Origin: Bacteroidota bacterium | GTDB lineage: Bacteria > Bacteroidota > Ignavibacteria > Ignavibacteriales > Melioribacteraceae | Assembly (NCBI GenBank): GCA_018818165.1 | Contig: JAHISP010000058.1 | Location: 1-42,899 of the forward strand | Length of the DNA: 42,899 bases | Direction: 5' to 3' | Shown: piece by piece, positions 17,918-25,732 of the stretch | Numbering within the stretch: position 1 is the first letter of the stretch | Layout: every line of letters begins with the position of its first letter | Translations under genes and position numbers: made by a program | Notes under the pieces: generated by a model | The model's database searches: none | What the model saw: only the letters and a program-made list of their open reading frames with translations | What the model was told of the DNA's origin: nothing

Positions 17918-20156
17918 TTAATTCAATCGCATATTCAAATAAAAGTTTGTTATAGTCACTATCTTTATAACAAGTATCAATCATTTTTTCGATTGATTCT
18001 GACAATTTTGAAAAATCGATAGGTAATTGGAATAAGTTTGAATCTTTCTCCCCAATATTTCTAAATTTAGGATCATAATTATTTAGTTGTGTAAGTAATA
18101 TTAGAAAAGATACGCCTGTCATTAGAGAATTTATAGGATAAAATCTTTTTTTAATTGGGGATTTTGTATAATTATATGGAGACACTTTAATTTTATCTAG
18201 AAATGATTCAGGTAAAGCAGTATTTAGACATGAATAGTATAAATAATCTAAATTAGAATAGAATATATTTAATGCGAACTTTCCCTTTGAAGAAATTAGA
18301 AATTTTTGTTTCTCCCTCACATCTGGGGAATATGTAGATTTAATAAGACCTTCAGAAATCAATTTATCTAAACAGATATCAATGTCAACACGCTGGTATT
18401 TGAGCTTTTCAAATACATCATATAATTCAACTTCAAAAATATTCGGTTTTTTTAGTATTAATTGCAATAACCTTGTGTAAATAAAATAACTTGGTTGATT
18501 TGAATCTTTCTCAATATAACCGAACAGATTAAAGAGATTATGTCCTTTATTAGAAATTGGAGTGCATGTTTGTTCATTTACAAAGAGTTCGCCATTAAGA
18601 AGGAAATTGATATCTTCAAAAGTATTAATTTGCTCTTGAATATCAAAATTAGTTGGTTGGTCAGCAAAATAATATCTAAAAGTAATTAATTTTGCTAAAG
18701 TAAGATGATTATGCATAAAACATCGAATATTTGCATTCCATCTTGATTCATCAGGAATATTATGAAAACTTAACATTAATTCCATAACTTTTTGCATATA
18801 GCAATCATCACATTTCTTTATTCTTAAAACATGTTTAACTCTTTTATCAAACGCTAGTTTCTGTATACCAGCTGAATCTTGTCTAATCCTATAAAATGTC
18901 TCTATGTCTTTATATCGGAGAACATCTATGTATTTACTTTCGTTTTTTAATTTCTTTAGCGATTCATAAGTAGTATCGCGTAAGGAAATTATTACCATTT
19001 CGTTAGGATGACTAGTTCTCCTTTTTAAAGGAAAAGAATACAGATGCCTTAATATTCTATCAATATAATTACGAGATTTATTGTGCAGATAATTTACATT
19101 ATCAATACCATCAACAATGTATAAGATGTAGTAATCATTTGCCAAAATAAAATTTTTTAAAATTTCTCCAAGGATTACCCATTCTATTTTACTACCCTTA
19201 TATCTATCATTTGCAAAGTTTTGGGAATCTAGTAAAACTTTTTCCAACAAAAAACCTCTATCCATATGTGGTCTACAATTAATCTCTTTTCTTCCTTTCT
19301 CACCATCAAAATAATATTCATCCGTTGCTATTTGTCGTTCTAATTCTTTTAGATAATCGATTATTGTAGTAATACCTTTTTTATTTGCTTTGTAAGTAAA
19401 AAGATCATACGGTAAAATTGAGTCATTTGTTGCACTTTTTGTTTCTAAAGCGGATTTTGGGATCTCATTTGTCACACTATTTTTAAGTTTTTTAGCAATT
19501 TCAACAAATAATTCATTGCTCCCGGGAAACTCGTCAATAAAATGCTTAGAAAAGACATAAACCAGTTGGCCAAGAAAATACTCTTCTGTTGTTGTTAAGT
19601 TTGCATTTTGATAATCAGCAGATTCCTGCCAAATATCAACTAATTTGGAGGCATCCAATCTAACCCAGAATATTTTATTTTTTTTTAATATTTCTTTGTT
19701 TTCATATAACCAAACATTTTGTGAAAAAGTTTTGCCAGAACCTTTTTCCCCAATATGTAATATCCCATCTCTTTCTCTACAAAATTCTATGAGATTTAAT
19801 AAATTACTATTATTATACTTTAATAAATTATTCAATTCATCGATATGAGTTAAATATCTTTCTTCAATTTTATCAACGAAATAATCTCTGGGGGGATATG
19901 GTTTTATATGGGGATTCATGCTATCAGAAGGTAATATCTTTTTCATAAAAGAGTTATAAAAATTCATTTCCCTTTTGTTTAGTGAATCTAAGTATTCATC
20001 AATGTTTGAAAAATCTCGCCCATTTGAGTGAACCATCAATTTTTCAATTACTTCGTCTTTCTCAGTAGGTCTAATATAATTTCCGTTTAATGGATAATAC
20101 TTTCTTTTAGTACTTATGGATTTAAAAATATTTTCCATAATTTCTTTTTTAATCAT
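17901..20156 (-). CDS. Large P-loop ATPase (STAND/KAP-like) with winged-helix-like C-terminus
   Basis: 751 aa. The start is preceded by AGGATAGTTA. The first 130 residues are helical and polar. Walker A is GEKGSGKT at 136-143, within GILHIGEKGSGKT. Walker B is ILYIVDGIDN at about 344-353, and a strand of the type that follows it (MVIISLRDTT, 387-396) ends in Arg-Asp. Around 415-470 there is a Cys pair (KKCDDCYMQKV). Residues about 545-620 look like a winged helix (LLQLILKKPNIFEVELYDVF, DKLISEGLIKS). This ATPase plus winged-helix layout is seen in STAND-type signalling or defence NTPases; the exact family is not recognised. It lies 38 nt after a small membrane-protein gene in the same operon, next to a prophage. 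A role in phage defence or membrane stress is inferred. Confidence 0.6.
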   Translation of the reverse strand: MIKKEIMENIFKSISTKRKYYPLNGNYIRPTEKDEVIEKLMVHSNGRDFSNIDEYLDSLNKREMNFYNSFMKKILPSDSMNPHIKPYPPRDYFVDKIEERYLTHIDELNNLLKYNNSNLLNLIEFCRERDGILHIGEKGSGKTFSQNVWLYENKEILKKNKIFWVRLDASKLVDIWQESADYQNANLTTTEEYFLGQLVYVFSKHFIDEFPGSNELFVEIAKKLKNSVTNEIPKSALETKSATNDSILPYDLFTYKANKKGITTIIDYLKELERQIATDEYYFDGEKGRKEINCRPHMDRGFLLEKVLLDSQNFANDRYKGSKIEWVILGEILKNFILANDYYILYIVDGIDNVNYLHNKSRNYIDRILRHLYSFPLKRRTSHPNEMVIISLRDTTYESLKKLKNESKYIDVLRYKDIETFYRIRQDSAGIQKLAFDKRVKHVLRIKKCDDCYMQKVMELMLSFHNIPDESRWNANIRCFMHNHLTLAKLITFRYYFADQPTNFDIQEQINTFEDINFLLNGELFVNEQTCTPISNKGHNLFNLFGYIEKDSNQPSYFIYTRLLQLILKKPNIFEVELYDVFEKLKYQRVDIDICLDKLISEGLIKSTYSPDVREKQKFLISSKGKFALNIFYSNLDYLYYSCLNTALPESFLDKIKVSPYNYTKSPIKKRFYPINSLMTGVSFLILLTQLNNYDPKFRNIGEKDSNLFQLPIDFSKLSESIEKMIDTCYKDSDYNKLLFEYAIELNEQTK

Positions 20157-20194
20157 TAACTATCCTACTTTATTTAGCAAAAATATCGTGCGAT

Positions 20195-20809
20195 CTATAT
20201 GTTTGATTCTATTAGTTTAGTCTCTTCAAGAATTATTTTTTGAGTTAGTGTAATAATTAACCGACTATATTCATCAATATTTTTACATCCATCCATTGAT
20301 TCATTAAATAATTCATTTAAATGTTGTATAAGTTCTTTCTGTTGGGAAATTTCGGGGTCTAACAATAGAATTAATTTGTGCATACATATATCTGATTTTT
20401 GTGTAAAAATTGAAATATTTTCCTCATGACTTTTAGTCTGTGGTAGAATGCTGAACTTTGCAAGAAGTTTTTTATAATAACATACATTTTTTAAATTTAC
20501 TATAATTTCACTTACGAGATTATTTATTTCACTAATCCATAGTTGCTTGTTTTTGCTTATGATATCGGCAGATATTTGTTTGTGCGAGACAGCGAATTGG
20601 CTCTCTATTTGTTTTTTCCCAATAATTAACTGAACTATCGGGCCAGTTAAAACAGCAAAAAATGCAATGAGCAATGATATCCAGACAGTAATGTCAGATG
20701 AATTATCTTTTGACGAGATAATAAAATCGTTTAATGTTTTAGAAACAATATTTAACGAATCAATCTCTGTTTTTAATGTGTTCAAAACAATATTAAGAGA
20801 GTCTTCCAT
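20195..20809 (-). CDS. Small membrane protein, partner of the P-loop ATPase
   Basis: 204 aa, start preceded by AAGGTAGTT. Residues about 38-60 form one strong transmembrane segment (ITVWISLLIAFFAVLTGPIV). A cytoplasmic helix follows with the pattern QFAVSHKQISADIISKNKQLWISEINNLVSE. 'Kxx..I..KNRQxWIxxLR'-like helices right after a single membrane span recur in small membrane proteins of defence islands (from general knowledge of such islands). The C-terminal 110 residues are helical, with no enzyme motif. It is the first gene of the minus-strand operon. It could be the membrane effector or anchor of the ATPase. Confidence 0.6.
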   Translation of the reverse strand: MEDSLNIVLNTLKTEIDSLNIVSKTLNDFIISSKDNSSDITVWISLLIAFFAVLTGPIVQLIIGKKQIESQFAVSHKQISADIISKNKQLWISEINNLVSEIIVNLKNVCYYKKLLAKFSILPQTKSHEENISIFTQKSDICMHKLILLLDPEISQQKELIQHLNELFNESMDGCKNIDEYSRLIITLTQKIILEETKLIESNI

Positions 20810-21103
20810 AACTACCTTTGTATTATACTATATTTTAGTCCCAACGTTTTTCAGCATACTGTAATTAACTTTACTTTATACTGAGGTCAAACGACATGGT
20901 GCATTTTTGTTGTTAGTATATTTAATTTGCAATTTAACAATATATTCATTCTAATAATTTTAATATTCTAAGAAACGTATCTTCACAAATACCCTACAAA
21001 TTTCCCACAAAACAACTTATCTTCTGCTTTTCTTTAATTTAAAATTAAAGAAATAAATTTATAAATACAAAACATTTAATAACAATTATTAAATGTATTA
21101 ATA
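20810..21103. other. Boundary region between ATPase operon and prophage, with two palindromes
   Basis: About 290 bp with no gene. It holds an A/T palindrome with 12-bp arms TTTCTTTAATTT and AAATTAAAGAAA (21029-21053) and a perfect 11-bp hairpin, ACATTTAATAA / TTATTAAATGT with a CAA loop (21072-21096). The left prophage end is likely here. I found no copy of the tRNA-like sequence present at the right end. Confidence 0.45.
21072..21096. terminator. Perfect 11-bp hairpin downstream of the portal transcript
   Basis: The arms ACATTTAATAA (21072-21082) and TTATTAAATGT (21086-21096) pair perfectly around a CAA loop, just beyond the end of the minus-strand portal/terminase operon. It is AT-only, so it would be a weak intrinsic terminator; it could instead mark the element's end. 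Confidence 0.35.
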
Positions 21104-21232
21104 TTACTTAATATCATTTACAATGACTATAAATGTTATTAATTCCACTTTCCATTGTCCGTGAAATGCTTTGGTTTTTGGTCACCATTCCACGATTAAA
21201 GCTCCTTCGTACTTTTTGCCTTTGTGACACAT
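21104..21232 (-). pseudogene. Small phage ORF interrupted by an in-frame TGA
   Basis: Just downstream of the portal on the minus strand, an ATG at 21230-21232 begins MCHKGKKYEGALIVEW, then TGA at 21182-21184. The same frame continues PKTKAFHGQWKVELI... to TAA at 21104-21106. Both halves look protein-like in composition. It may be the last piece of a larger phage gene or a small ORF broken by a nonsense change. No family recognised. Confidence 0.35.
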
Positions 21233-21235
21233 TCT

Positions 21236-22477
21236 TTATTTTACAATTTCGTTTTCTGTTTTTTGTTTTATTCTTAATTCAGATGTCTCTAGTTCAAAAT
21301 CTCCACTACTTAAATTATACTTCTTCATAAAGTATTCTTTCGTAAACTTAACACCAATTTCACTTAACATTTTATCCCTATTCGCTGTCTCTTCCGTTAT
21401 CTGCTCTTTCTTAGTCAACTTAACACGAATCTTCTTATCGTGGTTGCTGAGCGAAGTGGTCATTGAGCTTTGTCGAAATGTCGAAGTGTGGTCACTGAGC
21501 GGAGTCGAAGTGCCATAGTTCAACTCTACATAATAATCAAACATTTGATTTATGCAGCTCTCTATAAGTTTTTTGTCGCTTACTCCAATGTACTCTAACA
21601 TCGACCTATGTACGTCACTTGCTTTATAACTTCCAGATGTACCAACATCAACAGTTAAGGTAACAGAAAGGACAGCTTTCGATATTTCTTTGTTCTGGAA
21701 TTCGCTCATCTTTTCAAACAATTGACCGACTTCATAACTCGTTTGCTCTTTTATTTCTATTGTTTCAGATATTTTTCTCGTAGCTACATTACTATCAATC
21801 ATTTCAAGTAAATTATTTATTACTGCTTCTCTTTCTATTTCTGTTGCTGAATCTGAAACGACTCCAATCAAATAGGGAATACCGAATTTTTCAATCAACT
21901 GCATCCAGCTTTCAACTGTTGTTTGTTTTATTTTTACTGGCCAGTAACATTTACTCAATATTTTTTCACCATATGGATTATCAAACGTTGGCTTATGTTG
22001 TGCTAACAAAAATTTATATTTCGGTATTTCTAATAACTTACCTTTTTGCTTCGCTCCTTCTATTATCTTTAGATTATTATCACCATCAAATGCAAACCAT
22101 TCTAATGGCTTCGCTTGTATTTTTATTGGTACTAACTTACCGCCTTTTTTCTCCCAGATTATTTCACTTACATTGTAACCAAACAAGATTGAATCAAGAA
22201 TTTGACTCCCCACTATCTGCAGCGGAATGCCTCTCATTATTTCTATCCCTTCTTTTCGAAGTTCATCATTCTCGCTTTCAACTTCCCATCCCATTTGGAG
22301 GACTTGCATTTTCCTTTGCAATATCGTTGCTGTTAAATGAGGATCAATCAACAAATCTTTATATGCAGATATTCCTCCTCTCTCCGCCAATATTTTATCA
22401 GGATCCGGAAGGATTCCACCAATCATATTAAAAAATGTATTCTCCCTTTTCAAATACTCCCCAAATAACTTACTCAT
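21236..22477 (-). CDS. Phage portal protein, Mu gp29-like (DUF935 family)
   Basis: 413 aa, preceded by AGGAGTTTTT. The sequence matches the Mu gp29/DUF935 portal pattern: an early SAYKDLLIDPHLTATILQRK segment, LQMGWEVE, then the core FGYNVSEIIWEKKGGKLVPI and a GIPYLIGV segment. Portals form the dodecameric ring at the capsid vertex through which DNA is packaged and ejected. Near residues 322-345 an odd segment (TPLSDHTSTFRQSSMTTSLSNH) is encoded antisense by three copies of the 24-bp dispersed repeat. It is therefore an in-frame insertion near the C-terminus. Downstream of the terminase on the minus strand, the order terS-terL-portal is normal for Mu-type heads. The C-terminus may be slightly shortened. 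Confidence 0.85.
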   Translation of the reverse strand: MSKLFGEYLKRENTFFNMIGGILPDPDKILAERGGISAYKDLLIDPHLTATILQRKMQVLQMGWEVESENDELRKEGIEIMRGIPLQIVGSQILDSILFGYNVSEIIWEKKGGKLVPIKIQAKPLEWFAFDGDNNLKIIEGAKQKGKLLEIPKYKFLLAQHKPTFDNPYGEKILSKCYWPVKIKQTTVESWMQLIEKFGIPYLIGVVSDSATEIEREAVINNLLEMIDSNVATRKISETIEIKEQTSYEVGQLFEKMSEFQNKEISKAVLSVTLTVDVGTSGSYKASDVHRSMLEYIGVSDKKLIESCINQMFDYYVELNYGTSTPLSDHTSTFRQSSMTTSLSNHDKKIRVKLTKKEQITEETANRDKMLSEIGVKFTKEYFMKKYNLSSGDFELETSELRIKQKTENEIVK

Positions 22478-22529
22478 AAAAACTCCTATATTATTTCAAA
22501 ACATTTTATTCAATTTCTTTTCTAAATCC

Positions 22530-22690
22530 GACCTTGAAAATATTTCGTTAAGAAATTTGAGTAGTGAAGCGTTAAGCAGAAAATGCTGTTTGAGTATCCC
22601 AGTCTTTTTTGGGATACGAGTTCATTTTCTGTAGCGTAACGAATCAAATTTTAGAAATATTTTCGTAGTCTTGAACTTTTGCTTCTTTTC
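22530..22690. repeat. Long imperfect palindrome, copy 1 (about 160 bp)
   Basis: Lies between portal and terminase. The first half (GACCTTGAAAATATTTCG...GCAGAAAATG) pairs imperfectly with the second half (CATTTTCTGTAGCGTAACG...AAATATTTTCGTAGTC). A nested hairpin at the apex has GTATCCCA and TGGGATAC. A near-identical copy in the same orientation is at 30131-30290, so it is a dispersed element rather than a local terminator. It is a candidate MITE-like or structured RNA element. Confidence 0.75.
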
Positions 22691-22708
22691 TTTCAAGAGA
22701 AAAGAAGA
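22689..22708. repeat. Simple CTTTTCT hairpin (uninserted form)
   Basis: TTTTCTTTCAAGAGAAAAGA forms a short hairpin at the end of long-palindrome copy 1, with flanking CTTC and AG extending the stem. At 30281-30334 and 30346-30394 the same outer stem carries an extra internal hairpin, so this copy represents the simpler form. Confidence 0.5.
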
Positions 22709-22713
22709 TATAA

Positions 22714-24006
22714 CTAATAAATTTTCCTCCTAACATATTTCTTCACCGTCAATTTCGGAATCTCCACTTGTGGACGATTCCTCAAATATTCTAATGCTTG
22801 ACTCATTGAGTCCACCATATCGTCAAACTCACCATTAGGAAAATCTTCACACTCATTCAAGAATTCATTTACATGATCCATCAAAACATATAATGTCACA
22901 TTCCCGCTTTCTATGATTGGCGTAATACTATGCACACGACTAACCTTATCACTACTTACTTTAATAGCTTTTATCGGCAATGTCGTTTCTCTATTCAATT
23001 CTTGAATTAAACTAATCCCGCTTGCTTTGTCCTCTATGATTATTTCATTGGGCTTGAATTCATTATTCAACTCAATTACTTTTCGCTTTAGTTCCGGGAA
23101 TTCTAATCTCTCTCTGAATATATTTATCAATTGATACCTATCTCTGAATACTTGCCATGTCGTACACACAGAATAATCATTCTCCTCATTCTTCTTAAAT
23201 GCTGTATCCCAACTTTGCAAAACATAAGGCTTGTTTTGTCCGTTACTTAAACTTGATGTTACATCAAACCATTCTCTTTTTATTATCCTATCGGTGTTAG
23301 CATCTACAAACAAACCATATATTTCTTGGTCTCTAAGTGCTGGTGATATTTCACTTGCCAATTCATCAATCTCATCTTTATCCAACATGGGATTATCATA
23401 ACTGGAGAAGTTTAACGTACACCAGTTTGATTCAATTTCATCTGCTTCTGGAAATAAATCACCTTTCTTTGCAAGTGTATAGAATAAATGTTCTTTCCCT
23501 TTGTACTTTTTGCCTTTTGGTGTTCCACCAATTATCGCTTCTGCTTTGTAATCCAGCATCATTGGTCTAATTGTTTCCAACCATAGACTGGGGTTCCGCA
23601 AAATAATTCCAGCTTCATTCAAAATTACTAACGTGTAACCAAATCCCTCAATATTCTCCGGTCAGTCAGCACTCCTAAAATCTATTATTGATTCTATTTC
23701 TGTTATAATACTTATTTCATTATTTGTCTTGTTCCATTGGTATGTTCTTTGGGGAAGTCTACTAAGTATTGGCATCCCATATCGCTTAATGTATCTCTGA
23801 ATATTTGAATAAGTTGTGTCAACCCACAATATCTTTTCTCCATTTGGATTCTTTGGATTCCAAGCCCTGTCAATTGCATATTTCATCATCCCATGAGTTA
23901 AACCAAAACGCCTTCCTTTATGAATTACCTTAAATCTTTTTTTTGTTCTGAAAAATATTTCTCTTTGGTTTTCATGATATTCCAGATTTAAAGGTATTTT
24001 AGCCAT
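22714..24006 (-). pseudogene. Phage terminase large subunit broken by an in-frame TGA
   Basis: The start is taken at the ATG 24004-24006 (MAKIPLNLEYHENQ), overlapping the terS stop by 8 nt. The frame reads to codon 115, where TGA (23662-23664) interrupts IDFRSAD/PENIEGFGYTLV, then continues unbroken to 22714; total 430 positions. Motifs are a Walker-A-like GRRFGLT in the first part, and in the second part Walker-B-like LVILNEAG and the RNase-H nuclease acidic residues QSWDTAF, IIIEDKASG and GEFDDMVDSMSQAL. Related terminases often have Arg in this ADRPEN position, so CGA to TGA is the simplest change. The stop separates Walker A from Walker B, so neither product alone could package DNA. TGA is a normal stop in nearby phage genes (29324-29326, 30668-30670), arguing against recoding. 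A TTG at 23620-23622 could restart only the C-terminal part. Confidence 0.85.
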
Positions 24007-24367
24007 TTTTTTTAACCACTTTCTTTTTAGTTTTTTGTTTATCTGGTTTGTCATTTTCAAATTCTTTAATACTTCTGGTAAATATAATCTCGTCTGTATT
24101 ATGTGTTTCTACCTTATCCGTTTGCCCCAATAAGTTCTTTCCTAACCATATTTGCATTACAAAACTTCCATTCAAAGCAGATCGATATTGTGCTCTCTTC
24201 AATGAGGTTTTGACGTACTCTTTCCCTTTTGTAATCTCATCGGCATAATTACGTTGTAAAGTTCTTTCACTTATCTTAACTATTCTTGATATTTCTTCAA
24301 GACTACAGTTCAAACCTGCCAATTCCATTATTAATTCCTTATCTGCTGTTTTCTTCGGCCGTGCCAT
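23999..24367 (-). CDS. Phage small terminase / helix-turn-helix packaging protein
   Basis: 122 aa. The N-terminus MARPKKTADKELIMELAGLN and CSLEEISRIVKISERTLQRNY form a helix-turn-helix of the kind found in small terminases of Mu-like and Bacteroidota prophages. It is followed by the typical SLKRAQYRSALNGSFVMQIWLGKNLLGQTDK stretch and a Lys-rich tail. It would recognise the packaging site and recruit the large subunit, whose ATG overlaps this stop (ATGGCTAA). It is first in the minus-strand head operon; the start has a weak ribosome site. Confident as to class. Confidence 0.78.
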   Translation of the reverse strand: MARPKKTADKELIMELAGLNCSLEEISRIVKISERTLQRNYADEITKGKEYVKTSLKRAQYRSALNGSFVMQIWLGKNLLGQTDKVETHNTDEIIFTRSIKEFENDKPDKQKTKKKVVKKNG

Positions 24368-24695
24368 AAACTCAATAATATTTTATGTTATATCTTTTAT
24401 CTTCCATCTTTTAACCTGGCCTCAAGAAATCAGCGATCCTTTGTTTTTTTTCATCTTTTCTTCCTAAAAATATCATCAGCGTTCCTATGCTCTTAATCCT
24501 TAACCTCAACCTTAGCCTTTATCTCAACCTCAATCCGTTAAATCCGCGTGCTATTTATGTTTACATAACATTACTTATTCTTTACTTTGTAATATATAAC
24601 ACTTGACAAAACAATACAATTACTTTATTTTTAATTGCAACTGATATTATTATTGTGATTCTATAAATTATTTAAAAATCATATCCGGGGGGATT
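24368..24695. other. Divergent promoter region between the two halves of the head module
   Basis: 328 bp with no gene. It must drive terS to the left and the protease to the right. It contains a C/T-rich track of near-repeats of CTTAACCTCAACC (about 24496-24536), a related one of which occurs inside the membrane-protein gene at about 29078-29100, and a sigma70-like promoter at 24603-24631. Confidence 0.5.
24603..24631 (+). promoter_or_regulatory. Putative sigma70-type promoter for the capsid operon
   Basis: TTGACA (24603-24608), a 17-nt spacer, then TATTTT (24626-24631), 64 bp before the protease ATG. It is a near-consensus -35 with a weaker -10. The start codon itself follows a G-run ribosome site (CCGGGGGGATT). 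Confidence 0.5.
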
Positions 24696-25730
24696 ATGGA
24701 ACTAGAAATATTTAAAGTCGGAAAACATACTTCATCAAACGGTCTTACTAAGGATTATACTTTAGACGACTTAAACTCAATTATCCTTAATCACACTGAA
24801 CCGACTCCTATTGTTGTTGGGCATCCTAAAAACAATTCGCCAGCTTTTGGGTGGATTAAAAATCTTTTCCTAAAAGGTGAATCTCTTTTCGCTGAAGCAA
24901 GCGATCTCGTTCCCGAGTTCTTGGATTTAGTAAAGCAAAAGATGTATAAAAACCGCTCCGTTTCTCTTTCACAATTGGAAGATGGAACGCTTGCTTTAAA
25001 TCATGTCGGTTTTCTTGGTGGTGCTATGCCAGCCGTTAAAGGTCTTGAAGAATTAAATCTTAATGCAGATGAAGATGCTCAAATCATTCACGAATTTGCT
25101 TTGAGTGTTGAACTTGATGATACAAAAGAAACAGTCTCCCCCTTACCTAGGGGGACGGAAGGTGGTTCAGAAACACAAAAAGAAAAAGAAAAAGAAAAAA
25201 CTTTTTCATTAGAACAGTTTAATTCTTTAAAGTCCGATGTAGCTAAGATTGTTGAATTTATAGAATCTTATCCAGTTCAAAATGTTCAAATTCCTCAATC
25301 TGATTTGCAAGCAAAAATTGATGAGCTTAATCTTAAAATTGATTTAGCTTATTTTCAAAAAAATATCGTTGATAAATTACAACTGGATAATTTAACACCA
25401 GCTATTAAAAATAAAATAATAGCTATTCTCAATTATTTCCAAACACTCGATTTTGCACAGGACCAACAAAGTAAAATAGTTTCCGATTTTCAAGAGCTTG
25501 CTGATTTAATCCAACCTTTTCAAACAGAAGAAATTCTTAAAAAAGTTGTAAAAGTCTCCCCCTTTTCAAGGGGGACGGAAGGTGGTTCCGGGGGTTCCGA
25601 ATTCGACTTGATGAATGTTGACAAAGAATCAATGCAGCTTTTCAATGAAGCTACTCAACTTTCAGAAGAAGAATCTATTTCTTTTAACGAAGCATTAAAC
25701 ATTTTAATCAACAAAAATAGCGAGGTATAA
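24696..25730 (+). CDS. Mu I-like phage protease/scaffold protein
   Basis: 344 aa. The first 125 residues match Mu-type prohead protease N-termini (GLTKDYTLDDLNSIILNH, TPIVVGHPKNNSPAFGWIK, KNRSVSLSQLEDGTLALNHV). Residues 180-290 are charged and coiled-coil-like, as expected for a scaffold domain. Such proteins assemble the procapsid and then cleave it during maturation. Two in-frame insertions of a hairpin repeat give the peptides VSPLPRGTEGGS and VSPFSRGTEGGSGG (25134-25168, 25554-25588), 420 bp apart. They flank the coiled-coil part. It is first of the rightward head operon; the major capsid gene starts 2 bp after its stop. The active-site assignment is not certain. Confidence 0.75.
   Translation: MELEIFKVGKHTSSNGLTKDYTLDDLNSIILNHTEPTPIVVGHPKNNSPAFGWIKNLFLKGESLFAEASDLVPEFLDLVKQKMYKNRSVSLSQLEDGTLALNHVGFLGGAMPAVKGLEELNLNADEDAQIIHEFALSVELDDTKETVSPLPRGTEGGSETQKEKEKEKTFSLEQFNSLKSDVAKIVEFIESYPVQNVQIPQSDLQAKIDELNLKIDLAYFQKNIVDKLQLDNLTPAIKNKIIAILNYFQTLDFAQDQQSKIVSDFQELADLIQPFQTEEILKKVVKVSPFSRGTEGGSGGSEFDLMNVDKESMQLFNEATQLSEEESISFNEALNILINKNSEV
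25134..25168 (+). repeat. Intragenic GTCTCCCCC hairpin repeat, copy 1
   Basis: GTCTCCCCCTT...AGGGGGACGG followed by AAGGTGGTTC lies inside the protease gene in frame. The same sequence with a TTTTCAAG loop recurs at 25554. The CCCCCTT/AGGGGG arms form a small hairpin. Confidence 0.75.
25554..25588 (+). repeat. Intragenic GTCTCCCCC hairpin repeat, copy 2
   Basis: Second copy, 420 bp after the first, read in the same frame (SPFSRGTEGGS). It is followed by an extra GGGGGTTCCG. It differs from the first mainly in the loop, as expected of a mobile hairpin element. Confidence 0.75.
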
Positions 25731-25732
25731 TC

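Noticed and set aside
22714-24006. Alternative genetic code (TGA recoded) in the phage
   Set aside because: TGA is used as a true stop at 29324-29326 and 30668-30670, both in tight gene overlaps of the same element.
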